Below are positions 23,176 through 30,609 of a stretch of 30,609 bases of DNA, one piece after another. Within the stretch, counting starts at the first letter, position 1. Every line of letters starts with the position of its first letter. Source of the stretch: an uncultured Myxococcales bacterium. Its GTDB lineage: Bacteria > Myxococcota_A > UBA9042 > DTJE01. Where the stretch lies: assembly GCA_937975765.1 (NCBI GenBank), contig CALJUR010000111.1, positions 1 through 30,609 on the forward strand, given 5' to 3'. The notes beneath the pieces are model-generated. The model did not search any database and was not told the origin of the DNA. It saw only the letters and a list, made by a program, of their open reading frames with translations. The position numbers and the translations under genes are program-made.

Positions 23176-24126
23176 ATGGTCCGAGGGTTCCTTCATGGCC
23201 TTGCCGCGCTGCTGGTCCCCGCGCTGGCGCTGTCCGCATGCAGCGAAGCCCCCATGCCTGCCGTCCCCACCGCCGTCGGGACGCCTTCCGGTGTCGAGGA
23301 CCTAGCGTGTCCGCGCGAGACCGTGGTCGCCCCCCGGATCCGCCTGGGTCTGCCGCGCCAATCCGTGGGCCGCGGCGATGCTTGCAACCTTTTGACGGAG
23401 GCCCTGTCCCGGAGGACGGGCCTGCCGGTCGACACCGTCCTGGTGGACCGGTACGAGGACCTTCCCGACGGCCTGGCCAAGGGCTTCCTGGAAGCGGCGA
23501 TCATCCCGCCGCTGGAGTACGTCCGGGCGCACGACCGTGACCCGTGCCTTCGTTCCCGCCTGACGATGGTGTTCGACGGCGCCGTCCGGTATTCGGCCTT
23601 CATCGTGGCCCGGCAGGATTCGGGCCTGACCGACCTGCGCCAGCTCGCGGGACGCTCCGTCGCCTTCGTGGACCAGAACTCGGCGTCCGGCTGGCTGTTC
23701 CCGGTGGCGCGCCTGGCCCAGATGGGGATCAATCCCTTCCTGGACCTGTCCGAGACCCAGTTCCTGGGATCGCATCGCCGTGTAATCGAGGCCGTGCTGG
23801 ACGGCCGGGTCGACGCGGGAGCGACCTATCTCGGCGGCATCCAGGCCGCGCGCGCCGAGGGCCTGGACGTGTCCTCGCTGACCCTCCTGGGAATCACCGG
23901 GCGCATCCCCTACGACGCCTTCGTCGTCCGTCCCGACCTGGACCCCTCGCAGGCGCGGCAACTGGTCGAGGCCCTCCAGTCCATCCGTTCCAACACCCCC
24001 GAGGGCCGCGCGGCCCTGGCGGCGTTCCCCTCCGGGAACGGCTTCACCGCGACGTCCGACTCCTTCTACGAACCGGTCCGCGAGGTCCTGAAACTCGTCA
24101 GGCGGCTGGGGGGGGAGGTTCCATGA
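23176..24126 (+). CDS. PhnD-like substrate-binding lipoprotein
   Basis: A 316-residue protein from ATG 23176, with GGAG five bases upstream. The signal peptide ends in a canonical lipobox LSAC (Cys22). The body is a type-2 periplasmic-binding fold of the phosphonate/phosphite (PhnD, Pfam 'Phosphonate-bd') family: IRLGLPRQSVG, YSAFIVARQDSGLTDLRQLA, GRSVAFVDQNSASGWLFP, FLGSHRRVIEAVLDGRVDAG and TGRIPYDAFVV. No ABC permease or ATPase gene is nearby. Instead the stop overlaps the start of a diguanylate cyclase gene by ATGA, so it probably senses a ligand for that membrane protein and not for transport. The ligand could be phosphonate-like, but the anion pocket cannot be checked here. A second Cys pair (C45, C70) may form a disulfide. 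Confidence 0.87.
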   Translation: MVRGFLHGLAALLVPALALSACSEAPMPAVPTAVGTPSGVEDLACPRETVVAPRIRLGLPRQSVGRGDACNLLTEALSRRTGLPVDTVLVDRYEDLPDGLAKGFLEAAIIPPLEYVRAHDRDPCLRSRLTMVFDGAVRYSAFIVARQDSGLTDLRQLAGRSVAFVDQNSASGWLFPVARLAQMGINPFLDLSETQFLGSHRRVIEAVLDGRVDAGATYLGGIQAARAEGLDVSSLTLLGITGRIPYDAFVVRPDLDPSQARQLVEALQSIRSNTPEGRAALAAFPSGNGFTATSDSFYEPVREVLKLVRRLGGEVP

Positions 24127-25478
24127 CGCTGCGGACGCGGGTTCTGCTGACCGGGGTCTTTCTGATCCTCGCGGCGAACATCGGCCTGGGTGCCGTGATG
24201 CTGGCCGTCCAGCGCCAGCAGGTGCTGAACGAGATCCACCTGCGCGCCCGGACCTTCCTGGACGTGCTGGGCGTCGCGGTCCTCGGCCCGATGGCCGGCA
24301 ACCGCGTGGAGGAACTGGACCAGATCCTGTCGACCCTGCTGGAACAGAACCTCGATGCGCTGGACATCCGGTTCGTCGCGATCGTCGACCCGGACCTGCG
24401 GGTCATGGCGCACACCCGCCAGTCCCTGTACGGCAGCTTCCTGGACGACCCGTTCTCCCGCGATGCCGGCGGACGCGACACCTCCGTGACCCGGAACCAG
24501 CGCGATGCCGAGGGAGAGACCCTCCTGGTCAGCCTGCCCATCGTGACGGCCGCGCCCGGCAGCCCGGGTGTTCGATGGGGGACGATCCTGGCGGGATTCG
24601 GCCTGGATCGACTGACCTCGGCCCTGTTCCGGACCCTGGTCGGAAGCATCGCCTCCCTGCTGCTGGTGACCCTGATCGGCGCCGCCATGGCCGCGGCGGT
24701 GCTGGACGTCCAGGTCATACGGCCCCTGAAGCGCCTGACCCAGGCCGCATCGGACCTGGCGCAGGGCGACCTGGGCGTGCGGGCGGAGGTCCACGGCAAC
24801 GACGAGATCGCCCGTCTGGGCAGCACCTTCAACCAGATGGCCGAGTCCCTGGAACGCAACACCCGCAACCTCGAGGATCAGGTCCGCCAGCGCACCTCGG
24901 AACTGACCGACTCGAATCGACGACTGTCGGACTCCAACGATCGCCTGAAGCGCCTGGCCACCACCGACGGGCTGACGGGCCTGTTCAACTTCCGGCACTT
25001 CGACGCCACGCTGCGGTCCGAACTGCGCCGGTGCGCCCGGTCGGGCGCCACCCTGTCCCTGCTGATGGCGGACGTGGACCACTTCAAGGACTACAACGAT
25101 CGCTGCGGCCACCCGGCAGGCGACGAGGTCCTGCGCGGGATCGGCGAGGTGATCCGGGGCCGCCTGCGCGCCACCGACATTCCCTGCCGTTACGGCGGCG
25201 AGGAGTTCGCGGCCATCCTGCTGGATTCCCCGAAGTCCGCGGCCCTCCACGTCGCGGAGGAACTGCGTTCCCGCATCTTCCAGACGACGTTCGAGTGCAG
25301 CGAGGGTCAGCCCGAGGGACGCCTGACGATCAGCATCGGCGTGGCCTCCTATCCCGTGGACGGGGTGACCGCCGAGGAACTGCTGCGTTCGGCCGATCGC
25401 GCCCTGTACGCCGCCAAGCAGGCCGGCCGCAACCGCGTCTGCTGCCTGCCCGCCGAACCGGAGGAGGAAGCCCGATGA
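24123..25478 (+). CDS. HAMP-GGDEF diguanylate cyclase
   Basis: A 451-residue inner-membrane protein from ATG 24123; the start overlaps the stop of the PhnD-like gene (ATGA). Layout: helix 6-28, a periplasmic domain of about 140 residues, helix about 172-194, HAMP about 195-247 (VIRPLKRLTQAASDLAQGDL), a coiled-coil linker about 247-278, then GGDEF. The domain starts at ATTDGLTGLFN, has ADVDHFKDYND, and the active-site loop is GGEEF (358-362). An inhibitory RxxD site (RATD, 349-352) lies exactly five residues before it, so c-di-GMP feedback inhibition is expected. It makes c-di-GMP from two GTP. The periplasmic part is probably the docking face for the PhnD-like lipoprotein. The downstream stop again overlaps the next start (ATGA). 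Confidence 0.93.
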   Translation: MTLRTRVLLTGVFLILAANIGLGAVMLAVQRQQVLNEIHLRARTFLDVLGVAVLGPMAGNRVEELDQILSTLLEQNLDALDIRFVAIVDPDLRVMAHTRQSLYGSFLDDPFSRDAGGRDTSVTRNQRDAEGETLLVSLPIVTAAPGSPGVRWGTILAGFGLDRLTSALFRTLVGSIASLLLVTLIGAAMAAAVLDVQVIRPLKRLTQAASDLAQGDLGVRAEVHGNDEIARLGSTFNQMAESLERNTRNLEDQVRQRTSELTDSNRRLSDSNDRLKRLATTDGLTGLFNFRHFDATLRSELRRCARSGATLSLLMADVDHFKDYNDRCGHPAGDEVLRGIGEVIRGRLRATDIPCRYGGEEFAAILLDSPKSAALHVAEELRSRIFQTTFECSEGQPEGRLTISIGVASYPVDGVTAEELLRSADRALYAAKQAGRNRVCCLPAEPEEEAR

Positions 25479-26375
25479 TCGACCTCGGTTCCATCCAGGC
25501 CCCGATCCGGCGGGAGACGGTCCCGTCCCGCGACGGCACCCCGATCGCGGTCTACGTCGCCGGGCGCGGCCACCACGACCTCGTCCTTGCCCCGGGGCTC
25601 GGCGCCAACATCCTCTGCTGGAAGCACGTCATCGAGGACTTCCAGGGGGTGTACCGGATGATCACCTGGGACCCGCGCGGCACCTACGATTCCGGGACGC
25701 CCCGCCGCGACGACGACCTGGACCTGCCGCACCACGTGCAGGACCTGGAGGCCATCGTGCAGGCCTTCCACCTCCAGCGGTTCGTGCTGGGCGGCTGGAG
25801 CATGGGGGTCCAGGTTTCGCTGGAGTACACCCTGCGCCACGCCGAGCGGGTCAAGGCGCTGGTGCTGATCAACGGCCACTACGGCCACCTGCTGGCGGAC
25901 GTGCTGAACCTGCCCGGCGCCGACGTGCTGTTCCGCGGCGCCATCGTGGCCCTGCGCGCGGCCATGCCGCTGCTTCAGCCCGTCGCCCCCAGCCTCTTCC
26001 AGGCCTCCTGGATGCCGGCGCTGCTGGCCCACACCGGGGTTTTCAAGGCGCCCGTTCCCCTCTTCTTCCCGATCCTGAAGGGGTTCGGAACCCTCGACTT
26101 CCACCGCTACCTGGGCATGATCGCCCGGCTGGACCGGCACACCACCGGCCCGGGCCTGGAACGCATCCAGGTGCCGACCCTGATCACCGCCGGGACCCGC
26201 GACTTCCTGACCCCCCCGTCGGTCGGTCGCGAGATGCAGCGCCGGATCACCGGGTCCCGCCTGGTCCTGCTGCCGGGGGGCACGCACTACTCGATGATGG
26301 AACTGCCCCGCGAACTTCACGCGGCCCTGGAGGGGTTCCTGCAGGAAGTGGACCCGGCGTCGTTCGCCCCGATCC

Positions 26376-26398
<23 letters not shown>
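25475..26398 (+). CDS. Alpha/beta hydrolase
   Basis: A 307-residue cytoplasmic-looking protein; ATG 25475 overlaps the cyclase stop and has GGAGGAGG upstream. It has the complete catalytic set: nucleophile Ser109 in GGWSMG, Asp243 in AGTRDFLTPP, and His271 in PGGTHYSMM. The cap region (about 130-225) is long and hydrophobic (VLFRGAIVALRAAMPLLQPVAP), suiting a bulky or lipid-like substrate. It resembles pimeloyl-ester/epoxide-hydrolase-like members (Abhydrolase_1). Two consecutive ATGA junctions put it in one operon with the PhnD-like and GGDEF genes, which is not a usual partner. Its 3' end overlaps purC by 23 bp on the other strand. Confidence 0.88.
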
Positions 26399-27266
<868 letters not shown>

Positions 27267-27406
27267 CCGGCCTCCTACGGGGTTCGTCCGAGGGCGGATT
27301 CTAGACGCATCCTCGACCGCGGTCCACGGTCCCGATCGCAAGGGCTCGTTTTCGGAAGCCCGTCGCCAGGGGGCGTGGACGTGGATTCGTCACCGTGCCG
27401 CTTCCG

Positions 27407-27588
27407 TCAGGACCCGCGCGGCTTCCGGAACAGGTACATCGCCCAGCCGAGACAGTCCCGTCCCCATCGCAGGTAGGCGTCCCGTTGGCCGCGCGAGGCC
27501 TGCAGCAGCGGTCCGACGTCCGGGTCGTCGGGATGGTCGGCGGACCCCTTTCCGGGGCGTCCTTGACGAAAGTCTCGTGGTCGCGCAT
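27407..27588 (-). pseudogene. Possible small gene interrupted by a -1 frameshift
   Basis: This fills most of the 354-bp gap between purC and lepA. On the minus strand an ATG at 27588 reads MRDHETFVKDAPERG. The codon-like signal then continues one frame over as SADHPDDPDVGPLLQASRGQ, RDAYLRWGRDCLGWAMYLFR and KPRGS, ending in TGA at 27409-27407. One extra G in the run at 27545-27548 would join the two into a protein of about 60 residues. Codon third positions are G/C-rich in both halves, as in real genes here. There is no good ribosome-binding site, and I recognise no family. It may be a pseudogene, a sequencing error, or chance coding-like sequence. Confidence 0.3.
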
Positions 27589-27620
27589 CCTTGCGCCGCC
27601 CCGGGGCCCAGGAGGATCGC

Positions 27621-29420
27621 GTGCCCGAGCGCAGGAATTTCAGCATCATCGCCCACATCGACCACGGCAAGTCGACGCTGGCCGATCGCCTGATCCAGCA
27701 CTCCGGCATCATCGCGGACCGGAACTTCCGGGACCAGATCCTGGACAACCTGGACTTGGAACGCGAGCGCGGCATCACGATCAAGTCGCAGACCTGCAAC
27801 CTCCCCTACCGGTCCCGCGACGGCCAAGAGTTCGAGTTGAACCTCATCGACACCCCCGGGCACGTCGACTTCACCTACGAGGTCAGCCGCGCACTGGCGT
27901 CGTGCGAAGGCGTGCTTCTGCTGGTCGACGCCACCCAGGGCGTCCAGGCCCAGACGCTGGCGAACCTGTACCTGGCCATGGAGCACGACCTGGAGATCCT
28001 CCCGGTCATCAACAAGATCGACCTGCCCTCCGCCGACATCGACATGGCGCGGTCCGAGATCGAACGCGACCTGGGCCTCGACGGTGCCAACGCGCTTCTG
28101 GTCTCGGGCAAGCAGGGCCTGGGCGTCGAGGAACTCATGGAGGCCATCGTCGACCGCATCCCGCCGCCCAAGGGCGACCCGGCGGCGCCCTTGCAGGCCC
28201 TGATCTTCGACGCCCACTACGACCCCTTCCGGGGCGCCGTCGCCTCGGTGCGCGTGTTCGACGGCGAGATCAAGGCCGGGGACCTGATGCGTCCCATGGC
28301 CATCGGGAAGGCCTACAAGGTCGAGGAGGTCGGCGTCTTCCGGATCGTCCGGGAACCCCGCCCCGCGCTGCGCGCCGGCGACGTCGGCTACATCATCGCC
28401 GGCATCAAGTCCGTCGCGGATACTCGCGTCGGCGACACGATCACCCTGGACAACAACCCGGCCCCCGCGGCCCTGCACGGGTTCCGCGAGTCCAAGCCCG
28501 TCGTCTTCTCGTCGCTGTACCCCGTCGCGTCCGACGAGTACGAGTCGCTGTGCGACGCCCTGGACAAGTACAAGCTGAATGACGCGTCGCTGGTCTACAC
28601 CAAGGACTCCTCCGCCGCCCTGGGCCAGGGGTTCCGGTGCGGCTTCCTGGGCCTTCTGCACCTGGAGATCGTGCAGGAGCGCCTGGAGCGCGAGTTCGAC
28701 CAGTCCCTGATCCTTACGGCCCCGTCGGTCATCTACCGGTTCACGCTGGACGACGGGCGGGTTCTCGAGGTCGACAACCCGGCCCACTACCCGGACCCGG
28801 CCTCCATCCGCAAGAGCGAGGAGCCGTACATCCGCGCATCCATCATGATCCCCGACCGCTACATGGGCGCGGTGATGAAACTGTGCCTCGACCGCCGGGG
28901 CGTCAACAGCGAACTGCACTATCCCGCACCCGGGCGCATGGAGATGAAGTTCGACCTGCCGCTGGCCGAGGCGATCTTCGACTTCTACGACCGCCTGAAG
29001 AGCATCACCCAGGGCTACGGGTCCTTCGACTACGAGATGCTGGACTACCGGGAAGGCGACCTGGTCAAGCTGGACATCCTGGTCAACGGCGAGAAGGTCG
29101 ATGCCCTGTCGATGGTGGTCCACAAGGAGCGGGCCCGGGCCCGCGCCCTGCAGGCCTGCGAGCGCCTGAAGGAGGAGATCCCGCGCCAGCAGTTCAAGGT
29201 GGCCATCCAGGGCGCCATCGGCGGCACCATCATCGCCCGCGAAACCATCGGCGCCTTCCGCAAGGACGTCACGGCCAAGTGCTATGGCGGCGACATCAGC
29301 CGCAAGCGCAAGCTGCTGGAGAAGCAGAAGAAGGGCAAGGCTCGCATGAAGATGGTCGGCGACATCGAGATCCCGCAGTCCGCCTTCATCGCCGTGCTGA
29401 AGACCTCCGACGACGAGTAG
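27621..29420 (+). CDS. lepA: Elongation factor 4 (LepA, back-translocating GTPase)
   Basis: A 599-residue ribosome-associated GTPase. GTG 27621 has GGAGG five bases upstream; the frame upstream of it has no better start. Motifs: G1 HIDHGKST, the effector region RERGITIKSQT, G3 DTPGHVDF, G4 NKIDLP and G5 VSGKQGLG. EF-G-like domains and the LepA-specific C-terminal domain follow, ending RKRKLLEKQKKGKARMKMVG. The length is exactly the usual size. It is 10 bp upstream of hemW; lepA next to hemW is a gene order often seen in bacteria. Confidence 0.97.
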   Translation: MPERRNFSIIAHIDHGKSTLADRLIQHSGIIADRNFRDQILDNLDLERERGITIKSQTCNLPYRSRDGQEFELNLIDTPGHVDFTYEVSRALASCEGVLLLVDATQGVQAQTLANLYLAMEHDLEILPVINKIDLPSADIDMARSEIERDLGLDGANALLVSGKQGLGVEELMEAIVDRIPPPKGDPAAPLQALIFDAHYDPFRGAVASVRVFDGEIKAGDLMRPMAIGKAYKVEEVGVFRIVREPRPALRAGDVGYIIAGIKSVADTRVGDTITLDNNPAPAALHGFRESKPVVFSSLYPVASDEYESLCDALDKYKLNDASLVYTKDSSAALGQGFRCGFLGLLHLEIVQERLEREFDQSLILTAPSVIYRFTLDDGRVLEVDNPAHYPDPASIRKSEEPYIRASIMIPDRYMGAVMKLCLDRRGVNSELHYPAPGRMEMKFDLPLAEAIFDFYDRLKSITQGYGSFDYEMLDYREGDLVKLDILVNGEKVDALSMVVHKERARARALQACERLKEEIPRQQFKVAIQGAIGGTIIARETIGAFRKDVTAKCYGGDISRKRKLLEKQKKGKARMKMVGDIEIPQSAFIAVLKTSDDE

Positions 29421-29430
29421 GGGGCACCCG

Positions 29431-30546
29431 ATGGGCGGTGACGCTCCCGGCCTCTACGTCCACGTCCCGTTCTGCGTGTCGAAATGCCGGTACTGCGCGT
29501 TCGCCTCGGGGACCGACATGTCGGGCATTCCCGCGTGGGTCGCCGGGGTGCTGCACGAGGCGCGCAGGCGGGCCGGGTCGTTCGCGCCGTTCGACACCCT
29601 GTACCTGGGCGGGGGAACGCCGGGGCTGCTGCCGATCCCGGCGCTGGCGATGCTGCTGGAGGGGCTGCGCCGGGCCCTCCCCTTCCGGGATCCCGTCGAG
29701 GCCACCATCGAGGCCAACCCGGGTGACGTCACGCGCGAACGCGCCGCGGCCTGGCTGGACCTGGGGCTGAACCGGGTCAGCCTGGGCGTCCAGTCCTTCG
29801 ACGACGCGGTGCTGCGATTCCTGGGACGGCGGCACGATGCGGGTCAGGCGGCCCGCGCCCTGGAGGCCGTCCTGGCCGCCGGCTTCGACAACCTCTCGAT
29901 CGACTTGATCTACGGCGTCCCCGACCCGACCGACGCCTCCTGGGAGTCCACGCTGGACAGGTCGCTGGCGTTCGACCCCGGGCACCTGTCCTGCTATTCC
30001 CTGACCGTCGAGCCCCGCACGCCGCTGGCCCGGGATGTTCGCCGCGGCACGGTCGCGCTGCCGGGCGAGGACTTCCTGGCGGACCGTTTCCTGGCAACTT
30101 CCGCGCGCCTGGCCCGGGCGGGGTACGTCCACTACGAGGTGTCGAACTTCGCGCGGGGGGATTCGAGGCGTTCGCGCCACAACTCCCGGTACTGGCGACA
30201 TGTCCCCTACCTGGGCCTGGGACCCGCGGCGCATTCGTTCGACGGCAGCCGCCGCTGGTGGAACGTCCGCTCCCTGGCGGCCTATCTCCGGCGCGACTCG
30301 GCCTCGCGGCTGCCGACGGCTGTCATCGAGCGCCTGTCCCCCGCGGACCTGAGGATGGAATCCCTGGCACTGGGCTTCCGCACGCGGGAAGGGGTCGAAC
30401 TGGGCCTTCTGGGCCGAGATCCCGGCAGCCTTCGTCGCCTGCAGCACCTGGTGTCCGACGGCCGGCTGGTCGTCGAGGCAGGACGCGCGCGCCCGACGCA
30501 CCGCGGGATGCTGATCGCGGATGCCCTGGCCCGGTCGTTCGCGTGA
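29431..30546 (+). CDS. hemW: HemW, radical-SAM haem chaperone
   Basis: A 371-residue radical-SAM protein. ATG 29431 follows GGGGG, 10 bp after the lepA stop. The cluster motif is CVSKCRYCAF (CxxxCxxC), with LYLGGGTPGLLP, EANPGD, SLGVQSFDDAVLRFLGR and SIDLIYGVP; the C-terminus matches HemW (HNSRYWRHVPYLGLGPAAHS). It differs from coproporphyrinogen dehydrogenase HemN by the shorter length and the lack of the HemN CxxxCxxCxC pattern. It binds haem and passes it to haem proteins; it is often mis-annotated as oxygen-independent coproporphyrinogen oxidase. Downstream bases to the window edge show nothing. Confidence 0.93.
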   Translation: MGGDAPGLYVHVPFCVSKCRYCAFASGTDMSGIPAWVAGVLHEARRRAGSFAPFDTLYLGGGTPGLLPIPALAMLLEGLRRALPFRDPVEATIEANPGDVTRERAAAWLDLGLNRVSLGVQSFDDAVLRFLGRRHDAGQAARALEAVLAAGFDNLSIDLIYGVPDPTDASWESTLDRSLAFDPGHLSCYSLTVEPRTPLARDVRRGTVALPGEDFLADRFLATSARLARAGYVHYEVSNFARGDSRRSRHNSRYWRHVPYLGLGPAAHSFDGSRRWWNVRSLAAYLRRDSASRLPTAVIERLSPADLRMESLALGFRTREGVELGLLGRDPGSLRRLQHLVSDGRLVVEAGRARPTHRGMLIADALARSFA

Positions 30547-30609
30547 CGACGGTCGCTAGGAGCCTGTCGGGGAATCGCCGCTCGGGTTCCGGCCGTTGCA
30601 GATCTGCGC

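Noticed and set aside
27545..27551. Programmed -1 frameshift site in the small gene before lepA
   Set aside because: The bases near the G-run do not form an X XXY YYZ heptamer in the starting frame and no stimulatory structure is evident.
27563..27591. lepA promoter TTGACG-17-CATCCT
   Set aside because: The -35 is good but the -10 matches only three of six bases, too weak to list.
30547..30609. Terminator or start of another gene after hemW
   Set aside because: No stem with a T-run, and no start codon with a ribosome-binding site in the remaining 63 bases.

Overview
The window is uniformly GC-rich and densely coded, with strong GC bias at third codon positions. No tRNA, rRNA, insertion sequence, integrase, phage gene or CRISPR array was seen. 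The gene content points to a Gram-negative bacterium with at least a partly anaerobic metabolism: a 2-oxoacid:ferredoxin oxidoreductase, several polyferredoxins, a Tat-exported aldo/keto reductase, and lipoproteins with long Asp/Ala-rich linkers. Such linkers are common in Myxococcota and other former Deltaproteobacteria. That placement is an inference and no marker in the window fixes it.

Region 1 (1-3448, plus strand) is a redox module: the tail of a DUF362 protein, a membrane polyferredoxin that looks like NapH fused to NapG, and a Tat-signal aldo/keto reductase with an Fe-S tail. Region 2 (3471-8203, minus strand) holds a lipoprotein alpha/beta hydrolase with an IPT-like domain, an alpha-glucan phosphorylase and a small lytic transglycosylase. 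A divergent promoter pair separates it from class II fructose-bisphosphate aldolase (8423-9463, plus). Region 3 (9477-12721, minus) has three lipoproteins of unknown function, one of them extremely cysteine-rich.

Region 4 (12780-22997, minus) is one long co-directional block. Read from its promoter it contains: a P-loop ATPase; a four-subunit ketoisovalerate-type 2-oxoacid:ferredoxin oxidoreductase (delta, alpha, beta, gamma); a NuoE/NuoF/NuoG-like diaphorase with HydB/HndC-type extra Fe-S domains but no hydrogenase or formate dehydrogenase; a four-cluster HycB-like ferredoxin; a rubrerythrin-like diiron protein; and a carbamoyltransferase with DUF5989 and SxtJ-like membrane proteins. The two longest gaps inside the redox part each carry two tandem copies of the same 39-bp hairpin repeat. 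The likely joint role of the redox genes is to couple branched-chain 2-oxoacid oxidation (or its reverse) to NAD(P)(H), possibly with electron bifurcation.

Region 5 (23176-26398, plus) is a translationally coupled operon: a PhnD-like lipoprotein, a HAMP-GGDEF diguanylate cyclase and an alpha/beta hydrolase. It reads as a ligand-sensing c-di-GMP module. It runs tail-to-tail into purC (minus), overlapping it by 23 bp. Region 6 (27407-30546) has a possible frameshifted small gene, then lepA and hemW, both housekeeping genes on the plus strand. The last 63 bases (30547-30609) show nothing recognisable.
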